Assembly: GCF_036227225.1 (NCBI RefSeq)
Contig: NZ_CP109444.1
Span: forward strand, 1-64,000
Source of the DNA: Streptomyces sp. NBC_01478
GTDB taxonomy: Bacteria > Actinomycetota > Actinomycetes > Streptomycetales > Streptomycetaceae
Direction of reading: 5' to 3'
DNA: 64,000 nucleotides
Shown in pieces: positions 51,677 to 59,440 of this stretch (positions are counted from its first letter, which is position 1; every line of letters begins with the position of its first letter). Under the pieces are notes generated by a model. The model saw only the letters and a program-made list of their open reading frames with translations, had not been told where the DNA came from and made no database searches. The translations under genes were made by a program, and so were the position numbers.

Positions 51677-52630
51677 GTGCGCTCAGTGACGACACCTCAG
51701 GACGACACGTCCGCCGGACGCTTCGAATTCTGGCGCGAGGTCGTCCGCCGAAGCTTCGTGCCCATGGAAGCCGTACCGGGCGAGACGTCCGACTTCCACG
51801 CTTCCCTGCACACCTCCCACCTCGGCGCCGTGCAGGTGTCGGTCGTGGCCGCGCAGCCGCACGGTGTCACCCATACCTCTGGGCACATCACCTCCGACCA
51901 ACCCGACTTCGTCAAGGTGAGTCTGCAGCTGACCGGCCGCTGCCGCCTGGCCCAAGGGGACCGCCAAGCCCTGCTGGCCCCCGGCGAGTTGGCCATCTAC
52001 GACACGCGCCGCCCCTACACACTCGACTGCGAGCTGCCGTACAGCATGCTCGTGCTGATGTTCCCGCGCGCCCTGCTGCGGCTGACGGAACAGGAGCTGG
52101 CGAGGGTCAACGCCGCCACCGTCCCGTGCCAAGAGGGACTGGGCCCGGTGGTCCAGCCCTTCCTGCGCGGCCTGGCCCGTCAGGTGCGGGAGCTGCAAGG
52201 AGTGGGCGAAGACCGCCTCGCGGACAGCGCGGTCGACCTCGTGAGCGCTCTGCTCGCGCAGCACGGCAGCTCTTCCGCTCACCGAGAAGACGGGCCGGAG
52301 GCGCTCAGACAGCGCATCCTCCTCTACATGGAGCAGCGGCTCGCCGATCCCGAGCTGGGCCCGGACCGGATCGCCGCGGCCCACCGCATCTCACGCCGCT
52401 ACCTCTACAAGCTCCTGGCCGAACAGGGGCACACGGTCTCCGGCTGGATCCGCGAGCGGCGGCTCACACAGTGCCGACGTGACCTCGCCGATCCCGCACT
52501 CGCCGGCCTCCCCATCGGCGCCGTGGCCGGCCGCTGGGGTTTTCCCGACGCGGCGCACTTCAGCCACGCGTTCAAGGCGGCGTACGGCATGAGCCCTCGG
52601 GAGACCCGTGAAGCGGCTCAGGCCCAGTAG
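51677..52630 (+). CDS. AraC-family regulator of the hpa cluster
   Basis: 317 residues from GTG 51677 with AGGAG upstream. The N-terminal ~200 residues match the AraC-binding-like domain of FeaR/NphR-type activators (RFEFWREVVRRSFVPMEA). Residues ~210-310: ELGPDRIAAAHRISRRYLYK and AGRWGFPDAAHFSHAFKAAY form the two HTHs. Such activators respond to phenylacetate-type compounds or aromatic amines. It probably activates this cluster, or the aldehyde dehydrogenase gene 255 bp downstream. Confidence 0.8.
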   Translation: MRSVTTPQDDTSAGRFEFWREVVRRSFVPMEAVPGETSDFHASLHTSHLGAVQVSVVAAQPHGVTHTSGHITSDQPDFVKVSLQLTGRCRLAQGDRQALLAPGELAIYDTRRPYTLDCELPYSMLVLMFPRALLRLTEQELARVNAATVPCQEGLGPVVQPFLRGLARQVRELQGVGEDRLADSAVDLVSALLAQHGSSSAHREDGPEALRQRILLYMEQRLADPELGPDRIAAAHRISRRYLYKLLAEQGHTVSGWIRERRLTQCRRDLADPALAGLPIGAVAGRWGFPDAAHFSHAFKAAYGMSPRETREAAQAQ

Positions 52631-52885
52631 CCGGACGGGCAAGGTGTACGCGCAGTCCTCATCCGGCAGTGCCGGGGGCCTGTCGTTTCGGCGCCTTACG
52701 GGAATCCGTGCCCGGCACCGCAAGACGTCGTGCACGCCACCGCAAACCGGGATCTCCCACCAGAGCGACGCTCACCGTATGCGAGCCGCACACTCCGCCG
52801 ACGACCGAGCCGGGCGGCGAGTGGTCATGTGCCCGCTTCGTCCTGGCAGCGACAGGACCGACGACTCAGAACACAGGAGCACACA

Positions 52886-54319
52886 ATGAGCCAGACCCTC
52901 TTCATCGGCGGCACCTGGCAGTCGGCCGCGTCCGGCGCCGAGTTCGACACCGTCGACCCGGCGACCGGTGCGCCGCACGCACGGTGCGCCGACGCCGACC
53001 GAGCAGACGTGGACGAGGCGGTCGCGGCAGCCCGGGCAGCGCTCGACAGCCCCGCCTGGGCGGGTCTCGCGCCGGCGGAACGGGCTCGCATCCTGTGGCG
53101 CGTGGGCGACCTGATCGACGAACATGCCGAAGAACTAGCCCAGCTGGAGACCCTCGATCAGGGCCAGCCGATCGGCGTTTCGCGGATGGTGAGCGTCAAG
53201 GTCGCAGCCGAGCACTTCCGCTACTACGCGGGCTGGGTCACCAAGCTCTACGGCGAGACGGCTCCGATGTCTTTTCCCAACGTGCTGCAGTACACCAAGC
53301 GGGAGCCGGTCGGCGTGTGTGCGCTCATCACCCCGTGGAACTTCCCCCTGATGATCGCGAGTTGGAAGATCGCGCCCGCGCTGGCATGCGGCAACACCGT
53401 GATCGTCAAGCCCGCGGAGCAGACGCCCATGACCACGGTCCGGCTCGTCCAGCTGTGCCAGGAGGCCGGCATCCCGGACGGTGTGGTGAACCTGCTCACA
53501 GGCGGCCCGAAAGCCGGTCGCGCACTGGTCGAGCACCCGGGCGTCGACAAGGTCTCCTTCACCGGCTCCACCGAGACCGGCCGCGCAATCGTGCACGCTT
53601 CGACAGGCAATCTGAAGCGGGTCTCGCTGGAGCTCGGCGGCAAAGCGCCCAGTATCGTGCTGCCCGACGCCGACCTCGACGCGGCCGTCGCTGGGTGTCT
53701 GCAGGGTGCGCTCCTCAACAGCGGGCAGGTGTGCGCCGCGTACACCCGCTTCCTGGTCCACCGCTCGTTGGCCGACGAATTCGCCGAACGCTGCGCCAAG
53801 GCGGCCGGTCAGATGCGCCTGGGGCCGGGCAACGCCGAAGCCACCGACTTGGGCCCGCTGGTCACTGCCGAGCACCGCGCGCACGTCCACGCGCTCGTCC
53901 GCAGCGGCGTTGACGAGGGGGCGGCCCTGGTCACCGGCGGCTCTTCCGCCGACCTGCCCGGCTACTTCTACCGGCCCACTGTCTTCACCGGCGTCCGCGA
54001 CGACATGCGTATCGCTCGCGAGGAGATCTTCGGCCCCGTGCTCGCGGTCCTCCCCTTCGATGAGGAGGACGAGGTCGTCGCCCGCGCCAACGACACCGAG
54101 TATGGGCTCGCCGCCGCCGTCTGGACCCGGGACGTGGCAGCAGCCCACCGCGTCGCCAGCCGCGTCCGCGCCGGAACCGTGTACATCAACATGTCCAACC
54201 CAGTGGACGCCTCGACACCCTGGGGCGGCTACGGGTCCAGTGGGTGGGGCCGCGAGATGGGCAGCGGCGCCATCGACCTGTACACCGAGGTGAAGAGCGT
54301 CTGGACGTCGCTGGCATAA
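52886..54319 (+). CDS. NAD(P)-dependent aldehyde dehydrogenase, phenylacetaldehyde/betaine-aldehyde type
   Basis: 477 residues, ATG 52886 after ACAGGAGC. Complete catalytic set: LITPWNFPLMIASWKIAPAL, FTGSTETGRA, Glu in LELGGKAPSIV, Cys in NSGQVCAAYTRFL. It differs from the HpaE protein in the C-terminus (GGYGSSGWGREMG). Next to a FeaR-like AraC gene and the 4-HPA cluster, it likely oxidises (4-hydroxy)phenylacetaldehyde to feed 4-HPA into HpaBC, or removes succinic semialdehyde at the pathway end. Confidence 0.8.
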   Translation: MSQTLFIGGTWQSAASGAEFDTVDPATGAPHARCADADRADVDEAVAAARAALDSPAWAGLAPAERARILWRVGDLIDEHAEELAQLETLDQGQPIGVSRMVSVKVAAEHFRYYAGWVTKLYGETAPMSFPNVLQYTKREPVGVCALITPWNFPLMIASWKIAPALACGNTVIVKPAEQTPMTTVRLVQLCQEAGIPDGVVNLLTGGPKAGRALVEHPGVDKVSFTGSTETGRAIVHASTGNLKRVSLELGGKAPSIVLPDADLDAAVAGCLQGALLNSGQVCAAYTRFLVHRSLADEFAERCAKAAGQMRLGPGNAEATDLGPLVTAEHRAHVHALVRSGVDEGAALVTGGSSADLPGYFYRPTVFTGVRDDMRIAREEIFGPVLAVLPFDEEDEVVARANDTEYGLAAAVWTRDVAAAHRVASRVRAGTVYINMSNPVDASTPWGGYGSSGWGREMGSGAIDLYTEVKSVWTSLA

Positions 54320-54372
54320 GCGGGCTGCCGGTCCACACCTGTCCACGTCGATCTGTAATCTGCTCGCCGACG

Positions 54373-54412
54373 GACGGCTCCGGCCACCGTATCGATCCGG
54401 GGCGGAGCCGTC
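54373..54412. terminator. 10-bp hairpin between convergent genes
   Basis: GACGGCTCCG and CGGAGCCGTC with a 20-nt loop. It lies between the aldehyde dehydrogenase (ends 54319) and the leftward MBL gene (ends 54549) and may stop both. Confidence 0.5.
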
Positions 54413-54548
54413 CTGAGCTCCCGTCCTGACCGGTGCTCTGGAGAAGGTCGTGCACCAGCATGGTGATCTGCGCGGGCGCTCCGAAGGGACCACCGCGGAA
54501 AGTGCCACACACTCGCGGGCGCAACGCCACGTTCGCAGAGAGTCGACC

Positions 54549-55409
54549 TCAGCTCTGTGCATCCATGAGCGCGGTGGCCGTGAGCCACACGACCGCCTGG
54601 TTGAGGCGTTCGGGATGAAGGGCGCACAAGGCATCGAAGAATTCGATGCGGCTCGTTGTCGAGTTCAGGAGCCGGTCCGCGTCACGGATGTACTGCCGAG
54701 TTTCCTCGATGGTGTCCGGACTGTCCGGAAGCGCCTTGTTCTTGTGTCCGCAGACGATGTGGCGCGGCGCGAGCTTCTCGACCGTGTCGAGCGCCTGAAG
54801 CCACTTTGCACGCCCTCCATCCGCAGACTCGGAGAGGTACACGTGCACGCCGTTGTAAACGACATCGCCGGCGACGACGAGCCCGATCGAGGGAACGTGA
54901 AGCACGGTGGTGCCGTCGGTATCGGTGTGCCCGACTTCGACGGAGCGCAGAACGTTGCCCTCCAGAAGAAACCCTTGCGGTGGTACGGGCTGTGCGAGCA
55001 CGGGAGTCGGCGGGATCTGGCCGGGGAACAGGTTGTCCCACTGGGCCTTTCTGAACTCCGCCGAGCTCTGCTGCCGCATGAGACGGATGCTGTCCTCGCC
55101 GGCGAGGACCACGGCGCCGGGGAAGCGCTCGACCAGAGGGCCGGAGGCGAACCAATGGTCACCGTGGCCGTGGGTGATGAAAATGTGTTCGAGGTGCTTG
55201 CCCGACCGTTCGACCCAGTCACCCACCCTCTGGGCCTGATCGATCGTCAGCGGGGGATCGACCAGTACTGCGTTCTCTTCCCCATAGATCAGCGTGGTCG
55301 ACATCGGCGACCAGGAGAACAGCTCTCCGTTGGGGATGGGATCCGTGACGCTGGTGGGGATCGGATCGGAGATGAAGACTTCGTACGCCAAGTCGGTCTG
55401 GGAGACCAT
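54549..55409 (-). CDS. Metallo-beta-lactamase-fold hydrolase
   Basis: 286 residues from ATG 55409, chosen over upstream in-frame codons because coding character starts at MVSQTDLAYEVFISDPIPTS. The canonical zinc signature H-x-H-x-D-H is intact (FITHGHGDHWFAS), followed by SVEVGHTDTDGTTVLH and IVCGHKNKA. It resembles quinolone/lactonase-like MBL proteins. It lies 74 bp after a SnoaL-like gene in the same direction and is probably co-transcribed and controlled by the divergent HxlR regulator. Confidence 0.75.
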   Translation of the reverse strand: MVSQTDLAYEVFISDPIPTSVTDPIPNGELFSWSPMSTTLIYGEENAVLVDPPLTIDQAQRVGDWVERSGKHLEHIFITHGHGDHWFASGPLVERFPGAVVLAGEDSIRLMRQQSSAEFRKAQWDNLFPGQIPPTPVLAQPVPPQGFLLEGNVLRSVEVGHTDTDGTTVLHVPSIGLVVAGDVVYNGVHVYLSESADGGRAKWLQALDTVEKLAPRHIVCGHKNKALPDSPDTIEETRQYIRDADRLLNSTTSRIEFFDALCALHPERLNQAVVWLTATALMDAQS

Positions 55410-55483
55410 CTCTACCACGCCCTTTTCCGTGTGGTGGTTGCCTGGTGGCACTTGATAGAGGCGGACGGCTCGGCCGCCCTTCC

Positions 55484-56101
55484 TCACCTCGGGACCATGA
55501 CGTCCCAGTGCTCGACGGCTCGCCCGTCCGCCACCCGGAACAGGTCGTGGAACACGAAGTCGGCGCCCGCGAAGACACCCACCGAACGGATGTAGGCGAA
55601 GTCTCCCTCGGTGACGACGTCCAGTACGTCGGAGTACTTGAGGGACTGGCCGGCCTTCGCCAGCTCACCCAGTGCGGCCGCCAGTCCGCTGATGCCGTCG
55701 GCGAAGCGGGGATTGTGCTGGATGTAGGACTCGCCCGCCAGGTGGCGGTCCACGTCGGAGAAGTCGTTGTCGACCAGAATCGTGCGCACCGCCCCTTCCG
55801 CCACCTTGCGCGTGGCGTCTGTGTCGGCCGCCGCGTCGATGACGGCGACGCCGTCGACCTGGGTGTGACCGTTGGCGGTCTGTTCCACGATGGGCTCCTG
55901 GTCACCCCAGTGGCCGGTGATCTGCCCATCCGTGATCTGCCAGAGATCGAAGGCTGCGGCCTGGCCGCCGTCGGGGAAGGTGGTCGTGGCGTGAGTCACG
56001 ACGAAGTGCCCCTGCGCCAGCACGCGGTGCACCTGGTTCTTGCGCCCAGTGGTGCCGTCGATGGCCGCGAGGACAACCTGCTTGTTGGCTTCGTTGCTCA
56101 T
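55484..56101 (-). CDS. SnoaL-like protein (two NTF2-type halves)
   Basis: 205 residues from ATG 56101. The first half ends with DLWQITDGQITGHWGDQEPI, the second half with FRVADGRAVEHWDVMVPR, and YIQHNPRFADGISGL lies between, so it looks like two NTF2-like units in tandem. Family members bind or cyclise small hydrophobic molecules; substrate unknown. It is first in a two-gene unit divergent from an HxlR regulator, with a palindrome between. Related single-domain proteins are at 22211 and 62898. Confidence 0.75.
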   Translation of the reverse strand: MSNEANKQVVLAAIDGTTGRKNQVHRVLAQGHFVVTHATTTFPDGGQAAAFDLWQITDGQITGHWGDQEPIVEQTANGHTQVDGVAVIDAAADTDATRKVAEGAVRTILVDNDFSDVDRHLAGESYIQHNPRFADGISGLAAALGELAKAGQSLKYSDVLDVVTEGDFAYIRSVGVFAGADFVFHDLFRVADGRAVEHWDVMVPR

Positions 56102-56191
56102 GGCGTTCGCCTCTTGTCGTTCGTAAGCGGGGTTGACTGTCGTACGGCCGCGCCGGACCCCGTTGAGGGCAACGGCCACACCGGAGGAGTT

Positions 56192-56208
56192 AGTACAAAA
56201 AATGTACT
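56192..56208. promoter_or_regulatory. HxlR operator palindrome
   Basis: AGTACA-AAAAA-TGTACT is a perfect palindrome in the 131-bp gap between the SnoaL-like and HxlR genes. GTAC-containing palindromes are the usual HxlR/MarR-type sites, so the regulator probably binds here and controls both directions. Confidence 0.7.
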
Positions 56209-56232
56209 CGCCAGTGACGTTAACCTAGCACA

Positions 56233-56694
56233 GTGAGTACTGAATCTGCACCGACACCTCGTGTCTGTTCTGTGACCGACGCGATAGCCGTCGTCGGGGA
56301 ACGCCACTCGCTGCCGATCGTGCGCGAACTGCTGTACGGCAACCGGCGCTTCTCCGAAATCGCCGACGCCGTCGGGCTCAACCGGACGCTGTTGTCCACA
56401 CGGCTGCGTCGGCTGGAGACGGCCGGTGTCGTGGAGCGGCGGCGCTACAGCGAACATCCACCGCGCGACGAATACGTCCTCACGGAAGCGGGCAAGGCCC
56501 TGCTCCCCGTGCTCGCCGCCCTCAAGGAGTGGGGCGACCTCTACTGCCGCGACGGCATCGCCACAGCGGAGTTCCAGCACCGATGCGGTGCCATCCTGCA
56601 CACCCGAGCGGACTGCGCCGCCTGCGGCGAGGAGATCCGCTTCGAGGACCTGGCCGTGGTGGGAGGCACACACCCGCCACAGATACGACTCTGA
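56233..56694 (+). CDS. HxlR-family transcriptional regulator
   Basis: 153 residues. It has the HxlR winged helix: GERHSLPIVRELLYGNRRFS, LNRTLLSTRLRRLETAGVVE, RRRYSEHPPRDEYVLTEAGK. The C-terminal extension contains RCGAILHTRADCAACGEEI with three or four Cys that may bind zinc or sense redox/electrophiles. It is divergent from the SnoaL-MBL pair and most likely regulates it. Confidence 0.85.
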   Translation: MSTESAPTPRVCSVTDAIAVVGERHSLPIVRELLYGNRRFSEIADAVGLNRTLLSTRLRRLETAGVVERRRYSEHPPRDEYVLTEAGKALLPVLAALKEWGDLYCRDGIATAEFQHRCGAILHTRADCAACGEEIRFEDLAVVGGTHPPQIRL

Positions 56695-56792
56695 GCCGCC
56701 CTTCCTCTCGCACGCCCTCCGGCCCGGAACCTCGCGCGCCAGAGCCGGACCTGCACGTACGAAGGGGCACTCCGCCCTCGCCAACCTCACGG

Positions 56793-56861
56793 TTACGCGT
56801 ACTCGATTCCGTTGGCGGCGGTCACCTTTCTGGTCAGCGCCTGGGAGTAGTTCAGCGCCAT
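56793..56861 (-). pseudogene. N-terminal stub of an alpha/beta hydrolase
   Basis: A 22-codon minus-strand frame reads MALNYSQALTRKVTAANGIE and stops. The 'VTAANG-x-EYA' wording is the usual opening of alpha/beta hydrolases in this group. The rest is absent, so it looks like a cut-off gene start. The evidence is a short match only. Confidence 0.35.
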
Positions 56862-57214
56862 CGGAGCTGTCCCTTCCATCGGATCCACCTCTCGCTGGAG
56901 CGTGCCTGGGCCCCGGTCCGGGGTGCCGGAGGCACGCGGTCACACTTGGGATGCCGCTCCAGCGCCGTGACCCGCCACGAGCGTTCACCGGGGCGTCCGT
57001 CCAGCCATGTCCGGCTTCGCTCGGGCACCGGTTCTGAATCCAGCGTCGATGACCAATCGGCCGCTTGTCTCTCACATGAATGGGTGATGGAGCGTTCTCC
57101 GGACCGCGGGGCCGCAAAAGCTCTCAACGCCACGGAAGCCTCGAGCACAGCGGACGCTCACACGCTGTCACGCGCGTCCGATCTTCGGTCGCGCAACCGC
57201 TACGTGCTGCGCAG
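56862..57214. other. Region without a supported gene
   Basis: About 350 bp between the hydrolase stub and the histidine kinase end. No frame with a credible start or product is seen. It is probably eroded DNA. Confidence 0.3.
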
Positions 57215-58453
57215 TTAGTCTTGCCTGGCGATGACCAGGAGCAGACGGGCACCCCCGTCGGTGGTCCGAGGCGGTTCGGCAGTGAGCGTCCCGCCGTGGG
57301 CGGCCGCGATGTCGCGGGCGATGGCGAGGCCCAGACCCGTGCCGCCTTCGCTGCGGGTACGGGCGTTGTCCAGACGTGTGAAGCGGTCGAAGACCCTCTC
57401 GCGGTCGGGTTCGGGGATGCCGGGACCGTCGTCGCTGACCTCGACGACCAGCTCATGTTCGGTGTGGTGCACTTCCACGATCACACTGCTGTGTGCGTGG
57501 CGCAGCGCGTTGTCGATGAGGTTCAGGAAGAGGCGGGCGAGTGCCGTGGGGCTGCCCAGGATCGCCTCGTCTGAGGCGGAGTCCGTGACGAGGACGACAG
57601 GTTGACGGGGGTAGCGCTCGGCGAGGGTCCGTTGCAAGAGGTCGGTGACGCGCAGGGGTTGGAGTTTCAGGGGCTGGCGAGCGTCCAGGCGGGCAAGGAG
57701 CAGGAGATCGGTGACGATGTCTTCCAGACGTGTGGTGTCGCGCAGGGCCTCGCTGCCGACCACTGTCCATTCAGCCCGGTCGGGGCGGGCCAGGGCCAGC
57801 TCAAGACGGGCCTTCAGGGTGGTGAGGGGGCCGCGCAGTTCGTGCGAGGCGTCCGAGGTGAAGGTCCGCAGACGGCCGACGGCACGCTGGAGTTGATCGA
57901 GAGTGCCGTTCATCGTCTGCGCGAGCAAAGCGACTTCGTCGTTGGAGTCGGGGACGGGGACGCGCTGCTGGAGACTGTGGGCGGTGATGTCGGCGAACTC
58001 GGCACGGATGTTCTCCACCGGTCGCAGTGCCCGGCCCATGGCGTACCACGCCAGGTAGGCGACCAGCAGGACCAGCAGGGCGGTACACGGGACCAGGGCC
58101 CAGGTCAACGTGATCACGGCGGTACGCGCGGGAGCAAGATTGGGATAGGCCTGCACCACCATCGGCCCCGCAGACGTGCCCACATAGGCATTTGCACCCT
58201 GGTCCGCCGATGCGGTGGATGAGGAGCCGGCGGGGGGCGCGGTGTCCAGGATGACGTCCGGCAGCTCGGCCCGTACGTCGCCCGGAGGCATCCCTGAGGC
58301 GAGTTGGCTCGCTGCCTTTTCGACGTGGTCGCGGGCCGTGTTCTGGGCGGAGTCGACCAGATTGTTGTGGACGGCGTAGAGCAGGACCACCGAGCAGGCG
58401 ACGAGAGCAAGGCTGGCGACGAGTGCGACGGCGGCGGTGGCACGGACACGCAC
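57215..58453 (-). CDS. Two-component sensor histidine kinase
   Basis: About 412 residues from GTG 58453; the frame is open further, into the response-regulator gene, so the exact start is uncertain. Two membrane helices ([40 protein letters not shown]) flank a ~110-residue external sensor. HAMP follows, then the H-box [21 protein letters not shown]-box [15 protein letters not shown] and G-boxes ([33 protein letters not shown]). It phosphorylates the response regulator encoded directly upstream. Confidence 0.85.
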   Translation of the reverse strand: MRVRATAAVALVASLALVACSVVLLYAVHNNLVDSAQNTARDHVEKAASQLASGMPPGDVRAELPDVILDTAPPAGSSSTASADQGANAYVGTSAGPMVVQAYPNLAPARTAVITLTWALVPCTALLVLLVAYLAWYAMGRALRPVENIRAEFADITAHSLQQRVPVPDSNDEVALLAQTMNGTLDQLQRAVGRLRTFTSDASHELRGPLTTLKARLELALARPDRAEWTVVGSEALRDTTRLEDIVTDLLLLARLDARQPLKLQPLRVTDLLQRTLAERYPRQPVVLVTDSASDEAILGSPTALARLFLNLIDNALRHAHSSVIVEVHHTEHELVVEVSDDGPGIPEPDRERVFDRFTRLDNARTRSEGGTGLGLAIARDIAAAHGGTLTAEPPRTTDGGARLLLVIARQD

Positions 58454-58496
58454 GGTCTGCGGCCACAGCCGTAGGCGCCGGCGGGGGGCGCCGCCG

Positions 58497-59174
58497 TCAG
58501 GCTCCGTCGGAGCGGAGCCGGTAGGCCCCGCCAGGTACGGTTTCGATACTGGCCCGGCCGAAGGGCCGGTCGATTTTCCGGCGAAGAGCACTGACGTAGA
58601 CCTCCACGATGTTGGGGCCGCCCTCGTACGCACTGTCCCAGACCCGCTCCAGGACGGCGGCCTTGCTGATGGCGATGTCCGGGGTTGCCGCGAGCAGTGC
58701 CAGGACGTCGAACTCCCGAGGAGTGAGGGCGATGTCCGTGCCTGCGCGTCGGCAACGCCGGGCTCCTGTGTCGATCTCCAGGTCCCCGAAGTGCTGGACG
58801 ATCTGCCGCTCCGGACGCGCGCGGCGTATCAGGGCGTGCAGACGAGCGGTGAGGACGACGAAGGAGAAGGGCTTCGTCAGGTAGTCGTCGGCCCCCGTCT
58901 CCAGTCCTTCCGCCTCGTCGTACTCACCGTCTTTCGCCGTCAGCATCAGGATGGGGGTGTTGTCACCGCTCGACCGCAGGTGGGCGCACACCTTGTAGCC
59001 GTTCAGGCCAGGCATCATGACGTCGAGAATGATCACGTCGTAGTTGTCGGCGGCCGCCTTGGCGAGACCGTCAAGGCCGTCGCTCGTGGCATCCACCGCG
59101 AACCCCTCTGCGCGAAGGCCCTGTTGGAGCAGCTCCACGAGACGGGCGTCGTCGTCCATCACCAGCACACGCAT
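58497..59174 (-). CDS. OmpR-family response regulator
   Basis: 225 residues. Receiver domain: acidic VMDDD at 5-9, phospho-acceptor Asp 51 in [11 protein letters not shown], Lys in YLTKPF. The C-terminal winged helix reads [14 protein letters not shown] ... [15 protein letters not shown]. It is transcribed with the kinase. A 30-nt element 33 bp upstream (59207-59236) is repeated before the secreted repeat protein at 43.8 kb, so autoregulation plus control of that gene is inferred. Confidence 0.9.
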   Translation of the reverse strand: MRVLVMDDDARLVELLQQGLRAEGFAVDATSDGLDGLAKAAADNYDVIILDVMMPGLNGYKVCAHLRSSGDNTPILMLTAKDGEYDEAEGLETGADDYLTKPFSFVVLTARLHALIRRARPERQIVQHFGDLEIDTGARRCRRAGTDIALTPREFDVLALLAATPDIAISKAAVLERVWDSAYEGGPNIVEVYVSALRRKIDRPFGRASIETVPGGAYRLRSDGA

Positions 59175-59206
59175 GCGTCTACCTTGCCCGACCGGTCGCG
59201 CCAGAC

Positions 59207-59236
59207 GCTGAAGAGAATCTTCAGGACGTTCAGCGG
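59207..59236 (+). promoter_or_regulatory. Response-regulator box, site 2
   Basis: Begins GCTGAAGAGAATCTTCAG and ends GACGTTCAGCGG, matching 43883-43912 (reverse strand) at 27 of 30 positions. It sits directly upstream of the response-regulator start. Confidence 0.6.
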
Positions 59237-59254
59237 TCCTTCCGCCTGCGGGGC

Positions 59255-59440
59255 TGACTGCCCGAGCGACCGGCGGGCAGAGGCGGCCGAATTCGCCGCC
59301 CGGCCCGGCATCACGTTCAGCGGCGACGAGTTGATCGACCGGGTGGTGGCCCCCATCATCTACCGGTTCATCTTCCTGCCCTGGATGCTGCCCGAGGTGG
59401 ATGCGCGCACCTACGTCGACGAACTCCGCGAGCGCTCCGT
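59255..59440 (+). pseudogene. C-terminal remnant of a TetR regulator
   Basis: The plus strand reads ITFSGDELIDRVVAPIIYRF then IFLPWMLPEVDARTYVDELR, a typical ligand-domain end of TetR proteins. No HTH front is present; the sequence starts next to the response-regulator box. The last ~30 bp are antisense to the end of the LuxR gene. Confidence 0.5.
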
